36,966 bases of DNA. It comes from Candidatus Obscuribacterales bacterium. GTDB lineage: Bacteria > Cyanobacteriota > Vampirovibrionia > Obscuribacterales > Obscuribacteraceae. Positions 7,226-15,189 of this stretch are shown here, piece after piece. Where the stretch lies: NCBI GenBank assembly GCA_019745505.1, contig JAIETE010000290.1:1-36966 (forward strand). The letters run 5' to 3'. The position numbers were made by a program, and so were the translations under genes. The notes under the pieces were generated by a model. The model saw nothing but the letters and a program-made list of their open reading frames with translations. It did no database searches and was not told where the DNA came from. Position 1 is the first letter of the stretch. Each line of letters opens with the position of its first letter.

Positions 7226-8485
7226 CTACCTGCGAAGGAATCTAATCACGCCGTTCTGATCGTCGATTGTGTACTGATAGTCGTGGAAAAATGACTGACC
7301 AAGCAACGGCTCACCAAAGTCTTGCTCCACTACAGTTATCGGCAAATTTGATTTATCAATCGGTCCCAGACGCATTCTGGAGACGGGAAATCGCAGGCCC
7401 GGCATGCTGCCGCCCACACCCTGGGTCATCTCGGTCTCTGCATCTGCCGGAACTGAAATGCCCAGCCTGTTGATGTCCCTGCGACTGAAAAGACAAGACT
7501 GGGCTCCCGTATCGAACAACATCTCGATAGTTCGACCATTTATTTCAACGTTTACGACAACGCCACCACCACGAACTCTTTTGAATGGCACACCGCCTTG
7601 ACTCGTTGTCGTGTAGCCTCCCGCTCCTGAAGCAGTAGCTACAACCTTCTTGTTCATCAAGATACTGCCGCCACTCGTATCAATCGTATAGTTGTACGGC
7701 TCCATGAAATTTCTACCCAACAGTGGCGGCACACCGGTTCTGTCGGAAACCCAAAGCGGGAAATTGTGGCGTTGAATGCCACCAACTTTCAGATCGGTTC
7801 GTATAACCCAACTTGCGCTGACCTTGTTGCCTACTCCCATCGAATGTCCGTCCGGCGGACCACTTGGCTTGGGAAGACCGATCTGTGCGAGATGGTCCAT
7901 GCCAATCACTGTGTGATCCGCCCCTGTGTCGAAGACGAAGTCGAGATTGGTGTTTCTCACTGCGCCGGAAACCCAGAGAACGGGCTTTCCACCATTGTCT
8001 TCCGTCCGGAAATGCAGACGCTCTTGCTGCGGCAAGCGCGCAATGTCCGGGTCTTCTGCAGCGGAGCTTGAACCGTAGCTTCTCGAGTATGAGCGAGTTG
8101 TAGAGGACTGCGAAGTTCCACCACCACCACCGATACCAGCACCCAGTCCTTGCAAAGCTTGAATCGCCAACTTGCCGCCGCGCGATGTCGGGTAGCGCGT
8201 TGCCAGCTGCCGGTAAAGTTCGATGGCACGGGGATTGTTGCGCAACTGCTGATAGGTGAGCGCAGCGTAGTAGATCGCGTTCGTATTTTCAGGGCTGCGC
8301 GCTATGGCAGTTTCGAAACAACTGGCTGCGCGCCGGAAGTTTCGCTGTTGATAAAACTCGATCCCCTCGGAGTAAGGCTCGGCATTTGCAGCGCTGCTAA
8401 CCAGCGCTACAAGAGCGATTGCACAGAATGCCGATTTGCCGATAATGCTGACCGTCGTACCCGTGCTTTCGCGCCTATCAATCAT
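7226..8485 (-). CDS. Secreted TPR protein with two retropepsin-like aspartyl protease domains
   Basis: This 419-residue exported protein starts with a signal sequence (residues 1-35, ending AANA). A short TPR-like region follows (about 39-115: EGIEFYQQRNFRRAASCFE), then a Gly/Ser linker and two retropepsin-like domains. Each domain carries the catalytic motif: Asp186-Thr-Gly in FVFDTGADHTVIG and Asp325-Thr-Gly in MLFDTGAQSCLFS. The second motif of each unit (PPLLGRNFM, EPLLGQSFF) is also present. Retroviral-type proteases normally dimerise, so two domains in one chain could form a self-contained pepsin-like enzyme. The ATG at 8485 is preferred because GGTGAG lies 5 nt upstream; a start at 8527 would overlap the preceding gene. 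It is the middle gene of a three-gene unit. Confidence 0.85.
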   Translation of the reverse strand: MIDRRESTGTTVSIIGKSAFCAIALVALVSSAANAEPYSEGIEFYQQRNFRRAASCFETAIARSPENTNAIYYAALTYQQLRNNPRAIELYRQLATRYPTSRGGKLAIQALQGLGAGIGGGGGTSQSSTTRSYSRSYGSSSAAEDPDIARLPQQERLHFRTEDNGGKPVLWVSGAVRNTNLDFVFDTGADHTVIGMDHLAQIGLPKPSGPPDGHSMGVGNKVSASWVIRTDLKVGGIQRHNFPLWVSDRTGVPPLLGRNFMEPYNYTIDTSGGSILMNKKVVATASGAGGYTTTSQGGVPFKRVRGGGVVVNVEINGRTIEMLFDTGAQSCLFSRRDINRLGISVPADAETEMTQGVGGSMPGLRFPVSRMRLGPIDKSNLPITVVEQDFGEPLLGQSFFHDYQYTIDDQNGVIRFLRR

Positions 8486-8498
8486 AAGCTCACCAATC

Positions 8499-9626
8499 CT
8501 AGACTTTGAGTTCTTCGGCGATGACAACCTTCTGGAGTTCAGATGTGCCCTGGCAGATTTCCATCATTTTTGCGTCTCGATAGAAACGCTCAGTAGGACA
8601 ATCTTCCACGATGCCGCTGGCGCCCATGACTTGAATCGCTTCACCGGTATGAAGCCTGGCGGCTTTGGACGACAGTAATTTAGCCATCGCAGCGAATTTT
8701 CTGAATTCTTCTTTCGATTCATCAAATGCCCATGCTGCCCGCAAAGCCAGCATACGAGCAGCGGACACATCCGCGCTCATGTCGGCCAACTTCCACTGAA
8801 TGCCCTGGAAAGCACCGATGTTTTTGCCGAATTGCTGACGTGTCTTCGCGTGTTCTACAGCCAGCTTCATCGCACCCTGACTCATGCCGATTGACGCCAT
8901 AGCCAGAATGGTTTTTGCAACATCGAGCGCGAATTCGATTTGCTCTTTTCCGTCGCCTTCGAGTTTGCTGCCTTCCGCAAGCTTGGCGTCGATAAATTCG
9001 ATCTGATCTGTGCTGGCGGAGCGCAGACCCAACTTTTTAGGTCCGGCTGTCACTTTTACCGTCTTGCTGTCATTCGCATCGACGAGCCAGAGAGCAAGTT
9101 TGCCGGTCTCTTCGTCCTTCGCGGCTACGACCAAAACGGTGGCGATATTGCCATTGACGACCCAGAGCTTCTTGCCGTTCAGTTTCGGCGACTCTTTCTT
9201 CGTCGATGCTTCAGACTCGATAAGGGAATAGTCGCTGCCGGCTTTCTCTTCGTTCAAACAGAAAGCACCGACCGCTTCGCCGCGAGCCAGCAGCGGTAAA
9301 TAGCGCGACTTCTGACGATCGTCGCCGTATCGCTTGAGCAACTCCACAACCTGGAAATGCGCGGAAAGGGAAAGACCAAGACCTGCCTCGTACTCACTGG
9401 CAGCTTCCACAAAAAGCGACTGCTCCAGAAAAGAGCCCGAAGCTCCGCCGTACTCCTTGGCTATGGTCAAGCCGAGAAATCCGGTTTGACCAAGTTTTTG
9501 CAAGAACTCCTTGAGCGACGTCTTGCCTTGTTCGAGATCTTTAGCAGCCGGTTGAATCTCTTCAGCTGCATATTTTTCATACTGCTCTTTGAGCGCTTCT
9601 TGAGACGAACTTAAGAAGGTGTTCAC
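8499..9626 (-). CDS. Acyl-CoA dehydrogenase homologue lacking the usual catalytic glutamate
   Basis: This is a 375-residue flavoprotein of the acyl-CoA dehydrogenase superfamily. The N-terminal helical domain, the middle beta domain with AFCLNEEKAGSD, and the C-terminal four-helix domain with RQQFGKNIGAFQGIQWKLADM are all present, as is the FAD-contacting QVMGASGIVED. The motif that carries the catalytic base in most members (YEGTSEIQ) reads CQGTSELQ here, so Glu is replaced by Gln. The alternative position used by isovaleryl-type enzymes (DLER) reads DVAK. The reaction may therefore be altered or lost. The start is GTG at 9626, with GAGGTG just upstream; an ATG four codons earlier has no ribosome site. 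It is the first gene of a unit with the retropepsin (13-nt gap) and glycosyltransferase genes. Confidence 0.88.
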   Translation of the reverse strand: MNTFLSSSQEALKEQYEKYAAEEIQPAAKDLEQGKTSLKEFLQKLGQTGFLGLTIAKEYGGASGSFLEQSLFVEAASEYEAGLGLSLSAHFQVVELLKRYGDDRQKSRYLPLLARGEAVGAFCLNEEKAGSDYSLIESEASTKKESPKLNGKKLWVVNGNIATVLVVAAKDEETGKLALWLVDANDSKTVKVTAGPKKLGLRSASTDQIEFIDAKLAEGSKLEGDGKEQIEFALDVAKTILAMASIGMSQGAMKLAVEHAKTRQQFGKNIGAFQGIQWKLADMSADVSAARMLALRAAWAFDESKEEFRKFAAMAKLLSSKAARLHTGEAIQVMGASGIVEDCPTERFYRDAKMMEICQGTSELQKVVIAEELKV

Positions 9627-9708
9627 TGGGCACCTCATAACGCGGACTTCAGCCGCGGACCATTAACAACCCGATCAATACCGGTTCAAAGCAAGATTTT
9701 ATCACTCA

Positions 9709-10752
9709 TCACTTGCTGTCGCTCGGTGGAAGAAGGTCGTCATCAGCAAGTTTCTTGAACGTTTTTTCAATGATTTCGGACTGCACCTGGTCTTTTTTCA
9801 GCAGATCCTCAATCCAAAACCTGAGCCGCAAAACCAAATGGTCCGTCTTGATTGCAACCGCCAAAAGCTCAACTGTTGGTTCTTTCACGACGCCCGGCAC
9901 GGCAGCGGCAAGCTTAACCAGACTCTTTCGCAGCTTCTCCACATCCACGTCGTGCTTAACTGGAAAATCAAACGAAATCAGGTGAGTAGACTTGGGCGAG
10001 GTCAAGTTGACAAGCTGACTGGCTGTGCATTGCTGGTTGGGGATGACGGCGAAGTCATCATCCTTTAAGCGCACCTTGGTCGATCTCCAGCCAATTTCAA
10101 CGACCTGGCCAAGGGTTGCAGTCGCGGGGTCCGTACCGACCTGAATCCAATCGCCCTGTTTGAAACGCTTTTCAAAACTCATGGTCAGTCCGGAGAAGAG
10201 GTTTTTCAGGGTGTCCTGCAATGCAAAACCAAATACCGCCGTGATTAGAGTAGACGTTGCCAGCAGAGGCATTATGTTGATGCCAAGGGTAATATTGAGC
10301 AAAATCAAACCAACGCCGACATAGATGGCGGTCAGAACAACAAATCGAAAAATCGAAGGTACATTTGCGTCCTGCCTTTTCTGCAGAAACCAACCGAATA
10401 CAGCCAGGTCGAGGGCGCTTACAAATACGTGCAAGCCGAGAAATGAAGTTATGCAAATCGCCAGCGGCGTGATTTTCGTGCCGATGCCGTGCGGCAGAAG
10501 CCGCAGGAAGGGAAAACCGGCCAGCAAAAGGAGAAAAGCCTGCAGAGGTGCGTCTATCTTGGAATAAGCCTCTGTTTCCAGCGTACTGTCTTGAAATATG
10601 TGCAGCTTTTTCCAGATGAGGCGCAATGATGCGCGCCTGTTAAGCAAGAGAAGCAGCCACAAAATCGCGGCCCAGAAAGGCACTGAATACTCGTCTGAGG
10701 TTGCCAGCCGGCGAATTTCGGAGGTTAGAGGCTCGAGAACGTTGAAATCCAT
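9709..10752 (-). CDS. MscS-family mechanosensitive channel
   Basis: This 347-residue membrane protein belongs to the small-conductance mechanosensitive channel family, which opens under membrane tension to release solutes. Four to five hydrophobic segments lie between residues 20 and 205. The pore-lining helix region PLLATSTLITAVFGFALQDT is followed by the conserved LKNLFSGLTMSFEKRFKQGDWIQVG and the beta-domain sequence VVEIGWRSTKVR. The C-terminal alpha/beta domain is complete. The ATG at 10752 has only a weak ribosome site. It lies 82 nt upstream of the acyl-CoA dehydrogenase start and could be read with that unit, though the gap leaves room for a promoter. It is divergent from the HEAT-repeat gene. 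Confidence in the family is high; ion selectivity is unknown. Confidence 0.92.
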   Translation of the reverse strand: MDFNVLEPLTSEIRRLATSDEYSVPFWAAILWLLLLLNRRASLRLIWKKLHIFQDSTLETEAYSKIDAPLQAFLLLLAGFPFLRLLPHGIGTKITPLAICITSFLGLHVFVSALDLAVFGWFLQKRQDANVPSIFRFVVLTAIYVGVGLILLNITLGINIMPLLATSTLITAVFGFALQDTLKNLFSGLTMSFEKRFKQGDWIQVGTDPATATLGQVVEIGWRSTKVRLKDDDFAVIPNQQCTASQLVNLTSPKSTHLISFDFPVKHDVDVEKLRKSLVKLAAAVPGVVKEPTVELLAVAIKTDHLVLRLRFWIEDLLKKDQVQSEIIEKTFKKLADDDLLPPSDSK

Positions 10753-10869
10753 AGAATCAGCTTTGCGCTAGAATCGCATTTGTACCTGAAGTTCATTATT
10801 ATCGCAGAGCAAATGCGACGCGCACGGTAGCGTGATAAGCTCAGCGAAATTCCCTCAAATGACGGCATC

Positions 10870-12669
10870 ATGGCACTCACACTATTACAGCGCATTGTAA
10901 AGCGATTCAATCAAACGTTCTCTCACTTCAGAGAAAAGTCGATTGTAGAGATCGAAGATTTTGAACTGGAGCACTTCCTGCTCTATCACGGATTGATCGG
11001 CAGCAGTCCCGAAGGACAACGCTCATTTCGGGATGTGCGCGCGGACTTTCTTGCGGCAGTGAAGAGCAAAAGCAGCCTGCAGATGGGCATTACGCTGAAG
11101 CTGATGCCTCTGTTCTGGGAAGACAAATTGAAGGCTATAGCCGGAGAAATCAAAGACAGCCAGAAAGATGCTCTTATCCACTGCCTGATGCCTAACAACA
11201 GCGACGGCATGCTGGCTCCCAACCAGAATCCTCCTTTCTGCGAAGATTGGAGAGTAAGAGCAAATGCGGCTACTCTTATTGCCTATGTCGGGGACGCCAA
11301 CGCGGCAAATGTACTTACGAATTCCTTGCGTGACACCGCCCATAGTGCCAAGAGCGCATTCTGCCACACTGTGCTCGCTCTTGCAGAAACGAAGACTCCG
11401 GCAGCAATCAGCGCGATTGAAGAATATGTTTTCGCGGACGAGCCCTGGTTTCGCGTCGACTGCGTAAACGCTATTTCCAGGTGGCCGTTTGCACAGGTCG
11501 CTGAAATTTTGAGCAAGGCGCTAACCTCGGTCAACAATCTTTCCGATTATGCCGCCGTCGCCGCTGCGCGCAATCACAAACCGGCCGTCTTTCTAGAGGA
11601 TGACAGAAAGGTCGTTCAAGACGGTGGAATGGCGATGCTTTTAGCGCTTTGCGCCCCCGAGCACAAAGCATTCGCCCCGGAGCAAATACTGGCTCTCGAG
11701 CCGGCGGCTTGTTTTGAGGATGCCGTCAAGCTGACCAAGGAAAATCAGTCGGCGCTGCGATTGCGAGCCACTCTCAATCTAATCGACTGGATCGAGACGA
11801 ATCGACTGCGCATCGACGTGGACCACAGGTCTGCCTTAGATCAAAAAATGCTCGAAGAGACAAGAAATTCATTGCTTTCGGACGAAAACAAGAAACGACT
11901 GAGAGAACAATTCTCCGCTCACACCTGGCAGAAAGATCACGCCGCGGCTGTCAAAGATTTAGAAGGGGCCTGCCTTATCCAATTGGTCGGATCATTCAAA
12001 GACGAATCGCTGTTGAATAAATTGGAAGAGTTAGCATCGAATGAAGACTCGCTCTACGCCGATGCAGCGATTGAGGCAATTGGCAAAATCGGCATTCCTG
12101 CATCATCTGAGAAGCTCGTTCAAATTGGAAAGCGCCTCGTCAACCAGCAAGACAGAGCGACCAAGGCACCAAGCGCCCAACCGGTCGTTGAAGAAGAGCC
12201 GAAGCAAAGCCTGACCTACTGGCACATCTTGACGGCACTCGGCAATTTGAAATCAGAACAAGCTTTCGAATATCTGATGGCAGCGGTTCACGACTATGCA
12301 CCGGATAAACGTCAAAAGGCTATCTCCTCAATCGTTTCCGTGGGAAAAGGTCTGAATTTGACGACCGAGAAGGAAACTCTGCTGCGCACAATTTTGCTCC
12401 AGGCATTCAAGGACCCTTCCACACTTGTTCGGCAGACAGCCATCGAATCAGCCGCCGTTTTCAACGACCCTTCACTGATTGAAGATGTGGCAGCCATGAC
12501 GATCGCCAAAGAATCATCCTTGTGGAAGGAAGCGCAGCGTTCATTGAAGGCACTTGCGCGGCAGGGGCACAAAGAGAAGGTGTTGGCTGAAGTGAAAAGA
12601 AGGCTGGCGGCAACCAGCGACCAAACGCGAAAAGATCGTCTTGCAAAACTCGCCGATGAACTGCAGTAA
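10870..12669 (+). CDS. HEAT-repeat protein
   Basis: This is a 599-residue protein built mainly of helical HEAT (PBS-lyase-like) repeats, likely a protein-protein interaction scaffold. Typical repeat units are RVRANAATLIAYVGDANAAN, KSAFCHTVLALAETKTPAAI, ADAAIEAIGKIGIPASSEK and RQKAISSIVSVGKG. The N-terminal 130 residues (KSIVEIEDFELEHFLLYHGL) are less repetitive. No signal peptide, membrane segment or enzyme motif is visible, so it is presumably cytosolic. The ATG at 10870 is preceded by a poor ribosome site. The gene is divergent from the MscS gene and is followed, 159 nt later on the same strand, by a membrane-anchored hypothetical protein. A specific partner cannot be inferred. Confidence 0.85.
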   Translation: MALTLLQRIVKRFNQTFSHFREKSIVEIEDFELEHFLLYHGLIGSSPEGQRSFRDVRADFLAAVKSKSSLQMGITLKLMPLFWEDKLKAIAGEIKDSQKDALIHCLMPNNSDGMLAPNQNPPFCEDWRVRANAATLIAYVGDANAANVLTNSLRDTAHSAKSAFCHTVLALAETKTPAAISAIEEYVFADEPWFRVDCVNAISRWPFAQVAEILSKALTSVNNLSDYAAVAAARNHKPAVFLEDDRKVVQDGGMAMLLALCAPEHKAFAPEQILALEPAACFEDAVKLTKENQSALRLRATLNLIDWIETNRLRIDVDHRSALDQKMLEETRNSLLSDENKKRLREQFSAHTWQKDHAAAVKDLEGACLIQLVGSFKDESLLNKLEELASNEDSLYADAAIEAIGKIGIPASSEKLVQIGKRLVNQQDRATKAPSAQPVVEEEPKQSLTYWHILTALGNLKSEQAFEYLMAAVHDYAPDKRQKAISSIVSVGKGLNLTTEKETLLRTILLQAFKDPSTLVRQTAIESAAVFNDPSLIEDVAAMTIAKESSLWKEAQRSLKALARQGHKEKVLAEVKRRLAATSDQTRKDRLAKLADELQ

Positions 12670-12828
12670 GTCACGTATCCACAACGCTGGTTATCAGACA
12701 CCGGACAAGACTCCAAAGCCAGCGCAGTACTGGGACTCGGACTTTATGAACATTCCGTCATTCTTCCGTGCTAAGGTAGTTAGAGGGATGCTGGAGACCC
12801 ATGAATCAAGCAGACTGAGGGTTTAGAG

Positions 12829-13656
12829 GTGGCTGAAGCCAAAAAAGCCGGCGGTTCGAACGGAAAGAGCGCAAAGGGCAAACAGCCCAAAGACAAGGAG
12901 TCTGACTCTGTTAAGAAGTCTCAGGCAAACCCTGCGCCAAAAGAAGAAGAAGTAAACGCCGCGGCCGAATCCAATCCATCTGAAGAAGCCGGCGCAAGCG
13001 AGGCTTCAGAGTCTTCCAGCTCGCCGCCGGCCGAAGAATCGACCACTTGCGAAACTACCAGCGCAGACAAAGATTCGAAAATTGTCGATCGCAAGCCGGA
13101 GCACATGCAACAGCAGAGAGTCTCCCGCATTCTAGACGCCGTATTGGAAGAACCTGTAGAAGAATCGTCTAACCATCACGGATTCAAGCATCCGCTCTTC
13201 CTGGACGTCATGCTTGCAGCTGGATTGCTCGTGGCGATGGCAGGATTCTCAATCGGCATGTTCAAGATTTACATCACCCATTCAGCCAAGCAGAGCATCA
13301 ACCAGCAGAACTATCATGCTGCAATCGCCTTGCTCAAAGGGACGCCTTTGCCGGGCTTTTTCAATATCGCCGGTTCTGAAGATTCTGTGGAGTTGCTCAA
13401 CCGCGCACTTTACCTGGATGCGATTTCCAAACTGGAAATCAATCGAGACGACCAATCGGCAATTGATGAATTGCAGCAAATTCGACCGGGTTCCGGATAC
13501 TTCGAACTGGCCCAAGACCTCTTGCGCGATAATTCTCCACCCCCAAAACTGCAGCTCGAGGGTGGTGCGTCACATGATGCGGATCCGAACGACCCGGAAG
13601 TAAAAGAAGAAAAGCCGATAGTGCCCGACGACGACGCGAAGGACGCCAGTCCTTAA
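12829..13656 (+). CDS. Single-pass membrane protein with long acidic N-terminal tail
   Basis: This 275-residue protein has a low-complexity N-terminal region (1-90) rich in Lys, Ala, Ser and Glu, one hydrophobic segment (about 124-148: LFLDVMLAAGLLVAMAGFSI) and a C-terminal helical domain (150-235) with a TPR-like spacing (QNYHAAIALLKGTPLPGF). The tail after 240 is again acidic. The likely topology is a cytoplasmic N-terminus and an exported C-terminal domain. The start is GTG at 12829, with GAGG 8 nt upstream. No known family is recognised. It follows the HEAT-repeat gene and may share its transcript. The coding call is supported by composition and the well-placed ribosome site; function is unknown. 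Confidence 0.75.
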   Translation: MAEAKKAGGSNGKSAKGKQPKDKESDSVKKSQANPAPKEEEVNAAAESNPSEEAGASEASESSSSPPAEESTTCETTSADKDSKIVDRKPEHMQQQRVSRILDAVLEEPVEESSNHHGFKHPLFLDVMLAAGLLVAMAGFSIGMFKIYITHSAKQSINQQNYHAAIALLKGTPLPGFFNIAGSEDSVELLNRALYLDAISKLEINRDDQSAIDELQQIRPGSGYFELAQDLLRDNSPPPKLQLEGGASHDADPNDPEVKEEKPIVPDDDAKDASP

Positions 13657-13687
13657 GGCAAATCGGCGATTCTAAATTGCTGACGCC

Positions 13688-13990
13688 TTATTGAACGCCA
13701 TGTCCCGGCAATTGCGCGAAGCTTTTAGGCGTAGATGTTGTCTGACGAGCCTTGCTGAGTTTATTGATGAGATGCGTATCAACAGCGGGTCGCGCTACAG
13801 GAACTTTTTCGTACAAAACAACATCTGGTACGAAACGCTCATTCGCGTGCAGCTTGGTCATCAGGCTTGGATTTTCGCTACTTTCTTGCGAAACCACAAT
13901 CTGCGAATTAGCTGCAACAGCGCACATTAGAGTGGCTGCCGTGGCGGCGATGATAGGATCGATTGTCCGTCTTACCAGAGAGGTATGCAT
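13688..13990 (-). CDS. Small secreted hypothetical protein
   Basis: This 100-residue protein starts with MHTSLVRRTIDPIIAATAAT, a basic stretch then a hydrophobic core, consistent with a signal peptide cleaved near AANS-QIV (about residue 29). The mature part is small, polar and slightly basic, without cysteines or a recognisable motif. The ATG at 13990 is favoured because a strong GGGAGGAG lies just upstream; earlier in-frame starts lack one. The gene is convergent with the membrane protein at 12829 (31-nt gap). The likely location is periplasmic or extracellular. No family is recognised. Confidence 0.6.
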   Translation of the reverse strand: MHTSLVRRTIDPIIAATAATLMCAVAANSQIVVSQESSENPSLMTKLHANERFVPDVVLYEKVPVARPAVDTHLINKLSKARQTTSTPKSFAQLPGHGVQ

Positions 13991-14196
13991 GATCTCTCCT
14001 CCCGAATGCCAACGAATTGGGTTGCCCTGGTACAACTGTAGTACCGCAAGGGCAGATCTCACTAAGCCTTAATAATCTATTTGAAATACTTGCAACATAC
14101 CTGAACCGTTGATAACAAACGGTTCTACGGCTCTTTAAAACAGCGGGCAAAGACGGGCGCCTGTCCCAAAAACGGGCTCCGATCTATATTTCAGTC
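13991..14196. other. Intergenic region between gcvH and the small secreted-protein gene
   Basis: No coding signal is seen in this 206-nt stretch. It contains a perfect 8-bp hairpin, GAACCGTT-GATAACA-AACGGTTC, at 14103-14125. The hairpin has no U-run directly beside it, so it could be an operator or a weak gcvH terminator. The promoter of the secreted-protein gene should also lie here. Confidence 0.5.
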
Positions 14197-14580
14197 TTAT
14201 TCGACCACGAAATCTTTATATGCGTCAGCCGAAAGCGCTTGGTTAAGCTCATCTTTGTTCGTCAGCTTCACTTTGATCATCCAGCCTTCGCCGTAGCAAT
14301 CGCTATTGACCAGCTCAGGTTCGGATGAAAGCTTGTCATTTACAGCCGTAACCTCGCCGCTGCACGGCATGAACAGGTCGGAAACAGACTTTACGGACTC
14401 GATAACGCCGAATTTCTCTTCATTCTTGAAGGACTGTCCTACTTTAGGAAGCTCTACGAATGTAACGTCGCCCAATTGGTCAGCCGCAAACGCTGTAATA
14501 CCAATTGTCGCTGTGTCACCTTCGATACGCACGTATTCATGAGATTTGACGTACTTGAGTTCGGCTGGGTATGAGAGCAT
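14197..14580 (-). CDS. gcvH: Glycine cleavage system H protein
   Basis: GcvH is the lipoyl carrier of the glycine cleavage complex, shuttling the methylamine group of glycine between the P, T and L proteins in the cytosol. The 127-residue product is of normal length. The lipoylated lysine is Lys64 in VIESVKSVSDL, and the DQLGDVTFVELPKVG and GEGWMIKVKL signatures are intact. The ATG at 14580 is chosen because GGAG lies upstream at normal spacing and the family N-terminus starts here; in-frame starts further upstream would add about 39 unrelated residues. It is on the same strand as gcvT but separated from it by small plus-strand genes. The P protein genes are not in the window. Confidence 0.95.
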   Translation of the reverse strand: MLSYPAELKYVKSHEYVRIEGDTATIGITAFAADQLGDVTFVELPKVGQSFKNEEKFGVIESVKSVSDLFMPCSGEVTAVNDKLSSEPELVNSDCYGEGWMIKVKLTNKDELNQALSADAYKDFVVE

Positions 14581-14850
14581 GCGGTTTCTCCGTCTTTTCT
14601 TTCTTGGGCTACGCGCGATTCTATTGCCAATCCAAAGTGTCTCTTGGCACCCACCAAAAATGGCCACTTGGGAGCGGAAGAAAGATCTTAACACCATAAA
14701 ATCTCGCCTGGAATCCTTGCCTGCCTAGATATTCACTCGAATTGCGGAAATTTTCGCCAATCCCTCCTAATTCATGGGGTCTTTACGTTAAGGAACACAT
14801 GGGGGCAGGTAGCCGTCCCAAAAATATAGTTCTAGAAAGTGAGTTTCAAA

Positions 14851-14955
14851 ATGCGTATAGCAATCTCGGCAAAAGTTCTCGACATTCTCTCAGTAGCAAC
14901 GCTGTGCGTGTCCTACGGTCTCTTCGTAACTTCCTTCGCGGCAAAACTGCTCTAG
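14851..14955 (+). CDS. Candidate 34-residue membrane microprotein
   Basis: A short frame encodes MRIAISAKVLDILSVATLCV and 14 further mostly hydrophobic residues, ending in AAKLL. It would form a single membrane helix. AAAGTGAG lies 7 nt before the ATG, and codon use fits the neighbours. It ends 13 nt before the GTG of the next small gene. A competing frame (ATG 14799, 57 residues, stop overlapping that GTG) uses rarer codons and gives a Ser/Arg-rich sequence, so it is less likely. The reading is tentative. Confidence 0.35.
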   Translation: MRIAISAKVLDILSVATLCVSYGLFVTSFAAKLL

Positions 14956-14968
14956 AAATCAGGTTTGA

Positions 14969-15184
14969 GTGAACAACTTAGTAGCCTTCGGGCTGGGTGA
15001 TGCATGGCAGAATTCTGCCGGTCACGTGCATAGCCACAATTGCGGCTGCAGAAAGGCCCAATTTGAACAAAGCAATCAATTCGTTGCGGAGCTAATGAAC
15101 GCTCTCGAAATCAACCCGCTATATTTCGGACCGGATGATCCCGAGGAGCCGAACAACTTCATTCAGCGAGTGATCATCATCTAA
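14969..15184 (+). CDS. Small hypothetical protein with His/Cys motif
   Basis: This is a 71-residue protein with the cluster HVHSHNCGCRK near residues 19-29, which could bind a metal ion, followed by a helical QSNQFVAELMNALEIN and an acidic PDDPEEPNNF stretch. The start is GTG at 14969, with CAGG 6 nt upstream. It ends 5 nt before the gcvT stop, in convergent orientation, and follows the microprotein frame by 13 nt. No known family is recognised. The coding call rests on the ribosome site, sensible composition and tight packing; metal binding is inference. Confidence 0.5.
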   Translation: MNNLVAFGLGDAWQNSAGHVHSHNCGCRKAQFEQSNQFVAELMNALEINPLYFGPDDPEEPNNFIQRVIII

Positions 15185-15189
15185 GCATT

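Noticed and set aside
12641..12826. 61-codon frame after the HEAT-repeat gene
   Set aside because: It starts inside the HEAT gene, has no ribosome site and shows no protein-like features.
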